From an uncultured Bacteroides sp. (GTDB lineage: Bacteria; Bacteroidota; Bacteroidia; Bacteroidales; Bacteroidaceae), in contig CAAEFE010000099.1 in NCBI GenBank assembly GCA_900755095.1, positions 1 through 64,000 of the forward strand: a DNA stretch of 64,000 nucleotides. Direction: 5' to 3'. Shown piece after piece: positions 35,163 to 44,833 of the stretch (positions are counted from its first letter, which is position 1; every line of letters starts with the position of its first letter). The position numbers were made by a program, and so were the translations under genes. Under the pieces are notes generated by a model. The model saw only the letters and a program-made list of their open reading frames with translations, had not been told where the DNA came from and ran no database searches.

Positions 35163-38100
35163 ATGAAAAGAAAATTAATGCTGTTATTGGCCTGCTTGCT
35201 GGCAAGCATAGGTCTAGTGATTGCCCAAACACCTAAAAAGGTGACAGGTGTCGTCATTTCTGAGGAAGATGATCAGCCTGTTGTGGGAGCATCCGTATTA
35301 GTGAAAGGTACAACGATGGGAACAGTCACCGATATCGATGGTAAGTTTACCATAAACGATGTACCAAGTTCTGCTAGAACTTTGAAAATTAGCTACATTG
35401 GAATGAAAACTCAGGAAATTCCTATCAAAACAGGAACAATAAGAATTCTGATGAAACCAGATGCAGAAGTTCTGGAGGAAGTAGTGGTAACCGGTATGCA
35501 AAAAATGGACAAGCGCCTTTTCACGGGAGCTGCAACAAAACTTGATGCAGAAGGCGTAAAACTTAATGGTATGGCAGATATCAGCCGTGGTCTTGAAGGC
35601 CGTGCTGCGGGTGTGTCAGTCCAGAATGTATCCGGTACATTTGGTACAGCTCCCAAAATCCGCGTTCGCGGTGCTACCTCCATTTATGGTAGCTCCAAAC
35701 CATTATGGGTAGTGGATGGAGTTATTATGGAAGACGCTGTAGAAGTCAGCGCTGATCAACTATCTTCAGGCGATGCTGAAACTCTGATTAGTTCGGCTAT
35801 TGCCGGTCTGAACGCAGATGATATTGAAAGCTTTCAGATTTTGAAAGACGGCTCAGCAACCTCAATCTATGGTGCACGTGCAATGGCAGGTGTAATCGTT
35901 GTTACTACAAAGAAAGGTAAAGCTGGAGTCAGTAGAATAAGCTATACCGGTGAATTTACTACCCGTTTAGTACCAAGCTACAATGACTTTAACATCATGA
36001 ACTCGCAAGATCAGATGGGAGTATACAAAGAAATGCAACAGAAAGGCTGGTTAAATTTCGCTGAAACCTCCCGAACTGCAGAAAGTGGTGTATACGGAAA
36101 GATGTATCAGTTAATTAACACATACGATCCTACTACCGGACAATATGCGTTATTAAATACTGACGAAGCTAAAAATGCCTATCTACGTGAAGCTGAAATG
36201 AGAAATACCGATTGGTTTGACACACTTTTCTCTCCCAGTCTAAGTCAGAATCATTCTGTAAGTCTTAGCTCTGGTACAGAAAAGTCATCGTTCTATGCTT
36301 CTTTAAGTGCTATGCACGATCCGGGATGGTACAAGCAAAGTGGAGTTGATCGCTATACAGCCAACTTAAATATGAATCATAATATCTTAAAGAACCTAAG
36401 CATAAACTTGATATCAAGTGCTTCTTATCGTAAGCAAAAAGCACCGGGAACTTTAGGACAAGACATTGACCTAGTAAACGGTCAGGTAAAACGTGAATTT
36501 GACATCAACCCCTATTCATATGCATTGAATACTTCACGTACATTAGACCCAAACACTTATTACACCAGCAACTATGCTGATTTCAACATTCTGAACGAAT
36601 TGGACAACAATTACATGGAACTGAACATTGCAGATTTAAAGTTCCAAGGCGAGTTGAAATGGAAACCAATTACCGGATTAGAGCTAAGCGCTTTGGGAGC
36701 CGTGAAGTATCAATCAACTTCACAGGAGCACAACATTAAAGACCAGTCAAACCAGGCATCGGCTTATCGTGCAGGTCTAGATGACAAGACAATTATGGAC
36801 CGCAATCCATTTCTTTATAAAAACCCAGATAATCCATATGCACTACCGATCTCTATCTTACCGGAAGGTGGTATTTATCAACGTAGAGACTATAAGATGC
36901 TAGGTTACGACTTCCGAGCTACAGCTAGTTGGAACCACGTATTTAATGATATACATATCACTAACTTCTTTGCAGGAACAGAAATCAACTCTACAGACCG
37001 ATCAAAGAATTACTATCAAGGATGGGGTATGCAATACTCAATGGGCGAAATACCCTACTATGTATATGAATTCTTCAAAAAAGGTATCGAAGACGGCAAT
37101 AATTACTACTCATTGAGTCAGACCCGTAGCCGTAGTGCCGCCTTCTTCGCCAATGCTACCTACTCTTATAAAGGTCGTTATACTGTGAATGGAACAGCCC
37201 GCTACGAAGGTACTAACCGTATGGGTAAGAGCCGCTCGGCACGTTGGTTACCTACATGGAACGTATCAGGAGCATGGAATGCCCACGAAGAAAAATTCTT
37301 CAGCAATTTAACTTCCGTTCTTTCACACTTTACACTGAAAGCATCTTATTCGTTAACAGCCGACCGCGGTCCGGCAGACGTAACGAACTCACAGGCTATT
37401 ATAACCAGCTATAGTCCTTATCGACCATTTACTTCTATCCAGGAGTCTGGATTGTATATTAAGGAACTAGAAAATAGCGAATTAACTTATGAAAAGAAGC
37501 ACGAGTTAAATATTGGTGCCGACATGGGCTTTTTGAATAACCGCATTAATTTAGCTGTAGACTGGTACAAACGTAACAACTACGATTTGATTGGTATCGT
37601 TAATACACAAGGCGCAGGTGGACAGATCCTGAAGTATGCAAATATCGCTTCAATGAAATCACATGGTATTGAATTCACTTTATCAACCAAGAATATTAAA
37701 ACAAAAGATTTCAACTGGAACACCGACTTTATATTCTCTAATGCAAAAAATGAAGTCACTGATTTGAAACAAAATGCGAATGTGATGGAGCTTATTTCCG
37801 GTAATGGATTCGCTAAACAAGGCTATCCGGTTCGTGGGCTATTCTCTATCCCATTTGTAGGTCTTGACAAAGATGGTATTCCAGTCATTATAAATGAAAA
37901 GGGCGAAGCGACTAGTACCGATATAAATTTCCAGGAACGCCAAAATACCGGTTTCCTGAAGTATGAAGGTCCGACTGATCCTACCATTACAGGTAGTTTG
38001 GGTAATATGTTCTCATACAAAGGTTTCCGTTTGAATTTATTTATCACTTATTCATTTGGAAATGTTATCCGTTTAAATCCCGTATTCAAAGCATATTATT

Positions 38101-38495
38101 CGGATCTAACGGCAATGACTCGTGAATTTAAAAATCGATGGACACTCCCCGGAGACGAAACAAAGACTAATGTTCCTGCTATTTTGAGCAAACGTATGTA
38201 CGACAGCAATGAAGACTTGAAGTATGCCTACAATGCTTACAATTATTCAACAGAACGCATTGCAAAGGGGGATTTTATCCGTCTGAAAGAAATCTCACTG
38301 GCTTATGACTTCCCCAAAGCATGGATCAACCCATTGAAGTTAACAGACCTCTCGCTGAAAGTCCAAGCCACCAACCTTTTCTTAATCTATGCGGATGATA
38401 AGCTAAATGGTCAGGACCCGGAATTCTTTAATGCAGGTGGTGTTGCCTCACCGGTTCCCCGCCAATTTACTATTACTTTAAGACTGGGGTTATAA
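35163..38495 (+). CDS. SusC/RagA-family TonB-dependent outer-membrane transporter (expressed copy)
   Basis: A complete 1110-residue SusC-like transporter. A signal peptide (MKRKLMLLLACLLASIGLVI, ending AQ) is followed by a carboxypeptidase-regulatory-like domain (about 25-100, VTGVVISEEDDQPVVGASVL), a TonB-type region with EVLEEVVVTGMQ, the plug (about 120-235) and a 22-strand barrel ending RQFTITLRLGL. It imports a substrate held by the SusD partner 18 nt downstream. The candidate recombination site covers codons 68-75. Start is ATG 35163; the frame also allows GTG 35157. Plug and N-terminal sequence nearly match the left copy, while the barrel diverges. Confidence 0.95.
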   Translation: MKRKLMLLLACLLASIGLVIAQTPKKVTGVVISEEDDQPVVGASVLVKGTTMGTVTDIDGKFTINDVPSSARTLKISYIGMKTQEIPIKTGTIRILMKPDAEVLEEVVVTGMQKMDKRLFTGAATKLDAEGVKLNGMADISRGLEGRAAGVSVQNVSGTFGTAPKIRVRGATSIYGSSKPLWVVDGVIMEDAVEVSADQLSSGDAETLISSAIAGLNADDIESFQILKDGSATSIYGARAMAGVIVVTTKKGKAGVSRISYTGEFTTRLVPSYNDFNIMNSQDQMGVYKEMQQKGWLNFAETSRTAESGVYGKMYQLINTYDPTTGQYALLNTDEAKNAYLREAEMRNTDWFDTLFSPSLSQNHSVSLSSGTEKSSFYASLSAMHDPGWYKQSGVDRYTANLNMNHNILKNLSINLISSASYRKQKAPGTLGQDIDLVNGQVKREFDINPYSYALNTSRTLDPNTYYTSNYADFNILNELDNNYMELNIADLKFQGELKWKPITGLELSALGAVKYQSTSQEHNIKDQSNQASAYRAGLDDKTIMDRNPFLYKNPDNPYALPISILPEGGIYQRRDYKMLGYDFRATASWNHVFNDIHITNFFAGTEINSTDRSKNYYQGWGMQYSMGEIPYYVYEFFKKGIEDGNNYYSLSQTRSRSAAFFANATYSYKGRYTVNGTARYEGTNRMGKSRSARWLPTWNVSGAWNAHEEKFFSNLTSVLSHFTLKASYSLTADRGPADVTNSQAIITSYSPYRPFTSIQESGLYIKELENSELTYEKKHELNIGADMGFLNNRINLAVDWYKRNNYDLIGIVNTQGAGGQILKYANIASMKSHGIEFTLSTKNIKTKDFNWNTDFIFSNAKNEVTDLKQNANVMELISGNGFAKQGYPVRGLFSIPFVGLDKDGIPVIINEKGEATSTDINFQERQNTGFLKYEGPTDPTITGSLGNMFSYKGFRLNLFITYSFGNVIRLNPVFKAYYSDLTAMTREFKNRWTLPGDETKTNVPAILSKRMYDSNEDLKYAYNAYNYSTERIAKGDFIRLKEISLAYDFPKAWINPLKLTDLSLKVQATNLFLIYADDKLNGQDPEFFNAGGVASPVPRQFTITLRLGL

Positions 38496-38513
38496 TTTAA
38501 AATAAGAACGAAT

Positions 38514-40073
38514 ATGAAGAAATACATAATAATGGCCAGTGTGGCCGCGCTCGCAATAGGGCTCTCATCGTGTTCTAATTTCTTAGATGAGCTTCCCGAC
38601 AATCGTACCGAGCTGAATGAAAACAATGTTGGCAAAATATTACTTTCCGCCTATCCTACTACAGCAATCTGTGAGATGGGAGAAATGTCATCAGACAATA
38701 CTGATGCTTATCCGAATCGCTTTTCTTCTTTCAACCGTTTGCAAGAAGATCTCTATAAGTGGGCAGACTCTGCAGAACAAGATCAGGACTCTCCCCATGC
38801 ACTTTGGGAATCTTGCTATATGGCAATCTCTGCCTGCAACGAGGTTTTGAAAGTGATTGAAGACGCAGGAAATCCAGCTTCTCTTAGCGCTGAAAAGGGA
38901 GAAGCCCTAGTATGTCGCGCCTATGCTCATTTTTTACTTGCCAATATATTTTGTAACGCTTATAGCAGCCAAGCAAGTTCAGACTTGGGTATCCCCTACA
39001 TGAAAACGATAGAGACAACCGTAAGCCCTGATTATCAACGCGGAACTCTAGAGGAGGTATACCAAAATATTGAGAAAGATCTATTGGAAGGTCTAGATCT
39101 GGTTACTGATATTTATGCAGTCCCCAAATATCACTTTACAAAGAAAGCAGCTCAAGCTTTTGCTGCACGCTTTTACTTGTACTATGTAAAATCGGATAAA
39201 TCCAATTACACTAAGGTGATCGATTACGCAACAAAAGTATTAGGAAGCAATCCAGCCACCTCTGTACGCGACTGGAAATCTTTGGGTGCACTAGACATAA
39301 ATGGCAGTGTTCAGCCAAATGCTTATGTAGATGCAACGAATGGCGCTAACTTATTATTGGTCAGTGCAGGTTCTTATTGGGGATATGTTCATGCACCTTA
39401 TGGACTAGGCGAAAGATACGCCCATGGACCGAAAGTAGGCAATGAGACATGCAATTCCGTCGGTCCTTGGGGAAGTGACTATTATATGGGTGTTTGGAGT
39501 AACTCAAGTGCACTGCCGACCAAAATCGTTGTTATGAAAATAACTCAATATAAAGAAGTAGTTGACGCAGTAGCCGGAACAATCAACGGACACATGATCA
39601 ATGCAGCATTTACTACGGATGAAACATTACTCTGCCGTGCAGAAGCTTATGCAATGAAAGAAATGTATCCACAGGCAATTGCTGATTTAAATATATGGCG
39701 AGAAGCATACACACGTTCTACTACCCCGCTTACCACAGAATCTATAAACGATTTCTACGGAAGCATGGAATATTACACTCCTACTGAATCTACAGTTAAG
39801 AAAAAATTGAATCCCGACTTTACTATAACAAATGAAACACAGGAAAATGTAATCCACTGCATACTTCATGCACGACGTTTAACAACTTTACATGAAGGGT
39901 TACGCTGGCAGGATATTAAACGCTACGGTATTACTATCTATCGTCGTTTAATGAATGATAATGGTACTATTACCGTCACAGATAAGCTGGAACCCAATGA
40001 TCCTCGTCGAGCAATACAGATACCGAGCGATGTTATTTCAGCCGGATTAAAACCAAACCCTAGAACTAAATAA
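38514..40073 (+). CDS. SusD/RagB-family surface lipoprotein, right locus
   Basis: A 519-residue SusD-like lipoprotein, partner of the preceding SusC. Lipobox LSSC (Cys20), then SNFLDELPDNRTELNE, nearly the same as in the left copy. TPR-like helices include GEALVCRAYAHFLLANIF, and the C-terminal HEGLRWQDIKRYGI signature is present. The middle part (about 250-360) differs most from the left copy, the region that forms the ligand site in SusD proteins, so the two loci probably bind different substrates. Confidence 0.95.
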   Translation: MKKYIIMASVAALAIGLSSCSNFLDELPDNRTELNENNVGKILLSAYPTTAICEMGEMSSDNTDAYPNRFSSFNRLQEDLYKWADSAEQDQDSPHALWESCYMAISACNEVLKVIEDAGNPASLSAEKGEALVCRAYAHFLLANIFCNAYSSQASSDLGIPYMKTIETTVSPDYQRGTLEEVYQNIEKDLLEGLDLVTDIYAVPKYHFTKKAAQAFAARFYLYYVKSDKSNYTKVIDYATKVLGSNPATSVRDWKSLGALDINGSVQPNAYVDATNGANLLLVSAGSYWGYVHAPYGLGERYAHGPKVGNETCNSVGPWGSDYYMGVWSNSSALPTKIVVMKITQYKEVVDAVAGTINGHMINAAFTTDETLLCRAEAYAMKEMYPQAIADLNIWREAYTRSTTPLTTESINDFYGSMEYYTPTESTVKKKLNPDFTITNETQENVIHCILHARRLTTLHEGLRWQDIKRYGITIYRRLMNDNGTITVTDKLEPNDPRRAIQIPSDVISAGLKPNPRTK

Positions 40074-40086
40074 AAATCGATAAGTT

Positions 40087-40965
40087 ATGAAAAAATATAT
40101 AATATATACATTGATCGTTACTATAGCCGTTTTTTTAGGCTCATGTAATAAAGATGATATTGATACCAAACGCAGTATATTTGATCCTACTGAAGTTTAT
40201 GAGCCCAACGAGTTTGACAAATGGCTACTTGACAACTATGTTTACACTTATAATATCCAGGTGAAATATCGTCTGGATGACAATGAAACGGATGTAGAAT
40301 ATCATCTGGTTCCAGCCAAGTATGACAACGCAATTACATTGGCTAAGATTGTAAAATTTGTATGGATGGAAGCTTATGACGAAATATGGGGAATTGACAT
40401 GACCCGTACGTATGTCCCTAAACTACTCCAATTCATTGGAAATGTTGCTTATACCGAGTCAGGTATGATCCTCGGACAAGCCGAAGGAGGAATGAAAGTA
40501 ACCCTGTTTCGTGTAAATGAAATAGATAAAAACAATCTCAGTGTAGCTCAATTAAATGAGTACTATTTCAAGACAATGCATCATGAATTTACACATATTC
40601 TTAATCAGAAAAAAGCCTATGATACATCATACGATCGTATATCGGAATCCGACTACGTAGGTTCAAGCTGGTATAGGGTATCTGAGTCGGTTGCTCTGCA
40701 AAAAGGATTTATCTCTCCTTATGCAATGGACCGTGCTACGGAAGATTTTGCGGAGATGGTTGCTATTTATGTCACCAATGACGCTAGTACTTGGGAAGAT
40801 ATGCTAGCAAGTGCCGGCACAACAGGAAGACCGATCATAGAAAAGAAATTTGAGATTGTATTTGATTACATGCTCAATTCCTGGGGACTTGATTTAGACA
40901 AATTGCGCGAAATTGTTTTGCGCCGGCAAAGTGAAATTACCGAATTAGATTTAAGTACGCTTTAA
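40087..40965 (+). CDS. SusCD-associated zinc metallohydrolase lipoprotein, right locus
   Basis: A 292-residue lipoprotein (Cys20 in FLGSC) with the zinc motif in MHHEFTHILNQKKAYD and the acidic helix TEDFAEMVAIYV downstream. It matches the left-locus protein over its whole length, from the shared DDIDTKRSIF-type opening to RQSEITELDLSTL. Probably a surface metallohydrolase that trims the transported substrate. It sits 13 nt after the SusD gene. Confidence 0.85.
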   Translation: MKKYIIYTLIVTIAVFLGSCNKDDIDTKRSIFDPTEVYEPNEFDKWLLDNYVYTYNIQVKYRLDDNETDVEYHLVPAKYDNAITLAKIVKFVWMEAYDEIWGIDMTRTYVPKLLQFIGNVAYTESGMILGQAEGGMKVTLFRVNEIDKNNLSVAQLNEYYFKTMHHEFTHILNQKKAYDTSYDRISESDYVGSSWYRVSESVALQKGFISPYAMDRATEDFAEMVAIYVTNDASTWEDMLASAGTTGRPIIEKKFEIVFDYMLNSWGLDLDKLREIVLRRQSEITELDLSTL

Positions 40966-40977
40966 TAATTGTAGGAT

Positions 40978-42234
40978 ATGAGAAAGATTAAAATATATGG
41001 CTTACTGACTTGCGTTTGCCTGATGATGCAATCGTGTCTGTTTAATGAAGATGATATCTTTGATGAATCTTCTGCACAACGGGCTATAGCCTCCGTCAAC
41101 GAATGTCAGGAGATTTTAAAGGGCGCAGCCAATGGGTGGTTACTCGAGTATTATACAGGAGAAGACGGAGAATATGGTGGCTTCAATGTTTTGGCACGAT
41201 TTGATGGCAATAATGTAATTATGGCTGCAGATTTCGCTACAGATAATTACGAAATTGGAGAAGAATCTACTTCCTTGTATAAAGTTGAATCATACCAGGG
41301 AACAGAATTAAGTTTTGATTCATACAATGAATTAATTCACGAATTCTGTGAACCGAGTGGTTATAATTCACCAGGATATGCCGGAGATTATGAGTTCGTC
41401 TTCAGAAGCGTTTCAAAAGAAAAGATCGTACTGACTGGGAAAAAACATGGAGTAACGTTGATCATGACACCTCTGCCTGCTGAAACAAATTGGCAAGAGA
41501 AACTGACCAATATTGCCAATGTCGTTTCACAGGCTTCATATGTAACCTATAAGTTAATTGTGAATGGTCAGGAAATAACTAAAATGGGACAGGAAGAGCA
41601 TGCCTTCTCAGTTACCAAAGTAGACGAAACCGGTGAAACAACCGTAAGTCTATATCCGTTCATATATACAGAGGAAGGCATTAAAATGTATGAACCATTA
41701 GTAGTTAATGGAGTAGAAATAAACAACTTCAAATGGGATAATGAAAACCTTACATATATTTGTACAGATACAGGTGTAGATGCAAAAATAGAATTCTATT
41801 GTCCGGAAGGATATCTCAACTATTTAGGCAACTATATACTACAATTAGCAAATGGGCAACGTATACAACTTGAGCTCAAACAAAAAATGATAGGAAAATC
41901 ATTTGCAATGAATTTTGCTTTGAGTGGTACTCCTATTGAATTTGTCTATAACTATAATATGACAACAGACTGTATTGATGTACCTTCTCAGACAGTTGGC
42001 GTATATCAAGGTTACAACGTATTATTATATCCAGGAATTCCCGGAGGCAATTTCTATGCAGATGACTCAGCTGTATTCCAAGGACGTATTGCAAATACAG
42101 ATCCGCTTACAATTAAGTTCACTTATGTAAACAATCCTATTTGCACCCTTATGTTGCTGGTATATCAAAAAACAGACGGTTGGTATGGATTCTCTACAAT
42201 GTTCCAAGATGTAACATTGATAAAAGTTGATTAA
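40978..42234 (+). CDS. DUF4302 lipoprotein, right locus
   Basis: A 418-residue lipoprotein (Cys20 in MMQSC followed by LFNEDDIFDES). The DUF4302 pattern is clear in CQEILKGAANGWLLEYY and LARFDGNNVIMAA. It is the twin of 27805-29136 but shorter, with most length differences in loops. The role is unknown; a surface-exposed binding partner of the SusCD complex is the simplest inference. Confidence 0.82.
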   Translation: MRKIKIYGLLTCVCLMMQSCLFNEDDIFDESSAQRAIASVNECQEILKGAANGWLLEYYTGEDGEYGGFNVLARFDGNNVIMAADFATDNYEIGEESTSLYKVESYQGTELSFDSYNELIHEFCEPSGYNSPGYAGDYEFVFRSVSKEKIVLTGKKHGVTLIMTPLPAETNWQEKLTNIANVVSQASYVTYKLIVNGQEITKMGQEEHAFSVTKVDETGETTVSLYPFIYTEEGIKMYEPLVVNGVEINNFKWDNENLTYICTDTGVDAKIEFYCPEGYLNYLGNYILQLANGQRIQLELKQKMIGKSFAMNFALSGTPIEFVYNYNMTTDCIDVPSQTVGVYQGYNVLLYPGIPGGNFYADDSAVFQGRIANTDPLTIKFTYVNNPICTLMLLVYQKTDGWYGFSTMFQDVTLIKVD

Positions 42235-42251
42235 TTAACAAATAGCATATT

Positions 42252-43286
42252 ATGAAGAAAATAACAAGCATATTTGCATTATTATTATGCGTATTCGTCT
42301 TCTCATGTAGTAACGACGACGATAAAGAAACATCTTCTTTGCAGATTGTTAGCTCAAATGTCACATTTGAATCTGCTGGAGGAACCGGTACAATAAAAGT
42401 TAACGCAATAAGTGAAATTACTGCTACCTCCAATAAAGATTGGTGTACCGTAAGCGTGAATGGAGATATTATAAATGTTTCTGTCATTGAAAATAATGAT
42501 ATGTCCGGACGTACGGCAGCTGTAACCATAACAGATGGTGAAGCATCCACTTTGGTTCCTGTTTCACAGGGTGGCTGTGTTATTCTGTATAATAAATCAG
42601 AATTGGGGCATGCTTTTACTTATGCAGGTGGTTCTGCTACAGTATCTTTCTCAACCACAGCATCTTATTCAATAGAAGTACCCGCCGAAGCCCAAAGTTG
42701 GTTATCATACACACTTGACGAAGAAAACAGAACTATAACATTTAATGTTGCTGCGAGTGCTGATAAAACCCCACGAGGAGCGGCAGTTAAAGTTACCGCA
42801 GGTAAAAAAACGATTTACTATCATCTTGGAGAGTATGAATTGAAAGACATCGCAGGCAAATGGAGAGTATCCTTTGTTGATGGAGATGATAGTACTCTAG
42901 CTGGAGAAATAGAAGTAGTTCAGGATGAAGAGGAACCTACCATCTTCTACTTGTCAGGTATTTCCAATTTCTTTGACCTACCGTTAATCTATAATGGAGA
43001 GGCCTTACTCACAATGGGAGGTCTTAATTTAGGAACATATGCTGGGAGATATAACATCTATACAGTAACATTGTCTGAAGGTGGATATGTCAGTTGGGAT
43101 ATGTCAACACAATATGTTGCTTATCCGTCATCCATCAATGGCAAATTTGCATTGGTATTTGGTGATAATGGTTCCTGGGATGGAGACGTAGTCAATGGCA
43201 TTGCCTACTGGGCATTCTCCGGTGCTGCGGGAACAGGAAGTGCAGGATGGTTGGAGAAATTCAACGCTCTTACACTAAGCAAATAA
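42252..43286 (+). CDS. BACON-domain lipoprotein, right locus
   Basis: A 344-residue lipoprotein (Cys19 in VFSC, followed by SNDDDKE). The BACON-like domain is visible at about 30-110 (FESAGGTGTIKV, DWCTVSVNGDI, GRTAAVTITDG), and a possible second copy lies near 115-200. The C-terminal beta-rich part is unclassified. It is the last gene of the right operon and is followed by a terminator at 43360. Its twin is 26725-27789. Confidence 0.75.
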   Translation: MKKITSIFALLLCVFVFSCSNDDDKETSSLQIVSSNVTFESAGGTGTIKVNAISEITATSNKDWCTVSVNGDIINVSVIENNDMSGRTAAVTITDGEASTLVPVSQGGCVILYNKSELGHAFTYAGGSATVSFSTTASYSIEVPAEAQSWLSYTLDEENRTITFNVAASADKTPRGAAVKVTAGKKTIYYHLGEYELKDIAGKWRVSFVDGDDSTLAGEIEVVQDEEEPTIFYLSGISNFFDLPLIYNGEALLTMGGLNLGTYAGRYNIYTVTLSEGGYVSWDMSTQYVAYPSSINGKFALVFGDNGSWDGDVVNGIAYWAFSGAAGTGSAGWLEKFNALTLSK

Positions 43287-43359
43287 GACGGCAAGCGTGC
43301 TTAGCTAAGTCTGTCTCTCTAACATGTATAAGATTTAGCTTTACATTAATTATTCATAT

Positions 43360-43390
43360 AAAGGGTGTTCAACATTGGACACCCTTTACA
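43360..43390 (+). terminator. Terminator of the right SusCD operon
   Basis: AAAGGGTGT (43360-43368) pairs perfectly with ACACCCTTT (43379-43387) across a 10-nt loop, followed by an A/T-rich stretch. Confidence 0.7.
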
Positions 43391-43491
43391 TTATCCTTTT
43401 CCATATAAAAAGCAATACAAAAGATGATGTTATTATTAAATTAATTCGTATCTTTCGGACACACAAAAAAGTTAAACCAACAATCACACAT

Positions 43492-44682
43492 ATGAAAATG
43501 ATTCTTTTCCGACTAATATGTTTAAAGACATGCCTACTATTAATCCCTGTACTTTACGCACAAAACAACTATCGTCCGGGATTTATCATCACTGTTCAGA
43601 AAGACACAATATATGGAGAAATCGACTACCGTACAGATAAGATGAATGCTAAACGCTGCGTCTTTCAATCACAAGGTAATGATACCGAACCAGTAACCTA
43701 TCATCCTTTCGAAATCTTGGGATACCGTTTTACAGACGACGGTAAATACTATGTCTCCAAGAACATAGAATTGAAATACGGTGTCTCTACCCCCGTCTTT
43801 CTCGAATATTTGCTACAAGGAATGAAAAGCTTGTACTACTATGAGACAGAAGATAACATACCAATCTATTTTGTTGAAGATAATAATACCCTTGTAAAAA
43901 TAGATGCGCCCAAACTGTCCAAGCAGGCTACCAATATACAGTTTAAAGGCCAGACTGACCGATATATTCCCCTTCTTCATTACGCATTCAAAGACTGCCC
44001 AAGCCTGGCTCCCCAAATAGACCGGGCTCGTTTCAGCCGAAAGGAGATGATAAAAATCACAAAAGAATATCATTATGCAATGTGTACCAGTAATGAAGAT
44101 TGCATTGAATTTGAAGCAAAAGAAGATAAACGTTCAATACAGTTAGATATAACTCCTTATGTAGGAGTTATTCAATATAATGTACCATCGGGTAGTCCGA
44201 TCGGGCTCTATAGCTCACCCGAACTATCTTACCTGGCAGGAGTCACTTTAGCTATCAGCAATAGACGGTGGATGAGTTCGCTCAGTGGTTGTTTTGATGT
44301 GTCTTTTTCCCGCATAACATCCTCTGCAAGATCATTGAATAATGAAAATTCATCCACTATATTTAAACATAGCGGAACAATGTTTTCGGGTAAGTTAGGA
44401 ATACGCTATACCTATCCGAAAGGAATGGCGCGACCATTTGTTGAGCTTGGAGCAGACTTCAGTGGAATGATCAATGCCAAGATAAAGATAAATGATAAGA
44501 GCGAGAGATGGCTGGATGGTGTCTACCCTGGCTATTACGCCAATGCGGGAGTAAACTTCAAACTTTCGCGGAAAAACAAACAAATGATATGCATACGCGC
44601 TCAATTCAAAGGCTTAAGAGACATGATGGAAAAATCAGCCCTCGTTAATGGATGGTCAGGAGTGATAGGATATACATTTTAA
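43492..44682 (+). CDS. Outer-membrane beta-barrel-type protein, unknown function
   Basis: A 396-residue exported protein. The signal peptide (residues 1-25, LICLKTCLLLIPVLYAQ) is followed by a soluble beta-rich region (NYRPGFIITVQKDTIYGEID) of a kind frequent in uncharacterised Bacteroides proteins. The second half (about 235-396) has alternating polar and hydrophobic strands ending in VIGYTF, as expected for an outer-membrane barrel. The frame is open 39 codons upstream, but the ATG at 43492 gives the signal peptide. It follows the SusCD terminator, so it is not clearly part of that operon. Confidence 0.65.
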   Translation: MKMILFRLICLKTCLLLIPVLYAQNNYRPGFIITVQKDTIYGEIDYRTDKMNAKRCVFQSQGNDTEPVTYHPFEILGYRFTDDGKYYVSKNIELKYGVSTPVFLEYLLQGMKSLYYYETEDNIPIYFVEDNNTLVKIDAPKLSKQATNIQFKGQTDRYIPLLHYAFKDCPSLAPQIDRARFSRKEMIKITKEYHYAMCTSNEDCIEFEAKEDKRSIQLDITPYVGVIQYNVPSGSPIGLYSSPELSYLAGVTLAISNRRWMSSLSGCFDVSFSRITSSARSLNNENSSTIFKHSGTMFSGKLGIRYTYPKGMARPFVELGADFSGMINAKIKINDKSERWLDGVYPGYYANAGVNFKLSRKNKQMICIRAQFKGLRDMMEKSALVNGWSGVIGYTF

Positions 44683-44774
44683 GTACTGCATTATTCGTTT
44701 ATATAGTACTCACACTAGGAAATCTCTTATAAAACCGTTTTTCTTGTTATACCCATATTCTACCCGACAATAAA

Positions 44775-44812
44775 ACTCCCCTTATTTCAGCCTTTCGAAT
44801 GAAATAAGGAGA
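44775..44812 (-). terminator. Candidate terminator for the DUF4861 gene
   Basis: The minus-strand sequence CTCCTTATTTCA pairs with TGAAATAAGGGGAG and is followed by a short T run. It is 150 nt downstream of the DUF4861 stop, beyond the 22-bp repeat array. Confidence 0.5.
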
Positions 44813-44833
44813 GCCTTATATAACTGGGTTATC

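Larger units (their letters stand above)
34773..35386. other. Candidate invertible promoter and 5'-gene segment joining two SusCD loci
   Basis: A 21-bp sequence containing the near-palindrome GTTCTGCTAGAAC lies at 35366-35386 inside the right susC gene. It occurs inverted at 34773-34793, exactly where the left susC frame begins. Outward from the two copies, both genes continue homologously; inward they are unrelated. The 572 bp between them carry the promoter, start codon, signal peptide and first 68 codons of the right susC. Because the reading frame is the same at both copies, an inversion would place this head in frame on the left susC. SusCD phase variation by site-specific inversion is known in B. 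fragilis; activity here is inference. The 385-bp gene-free gap is otherwise AT-rich. Confidence 0.82.

Noticed and set aside
34773..35386. Assembly error as explanation of the headless susC
   Set aside because: Cannot be excluded from one sequence, but a misjoin would not create a clean inverted 21-bp boundary with unrelated inner flanks and the same reading frame at both copies. Read mapping would decide.
43375..43491. N-terminal extension of the outer-membrane-type protein
   Set aside because: The extension has no ribosome site and overlaps the SusCD terminator hairpin; the ATG at 43492 begins a proper signal peptide.
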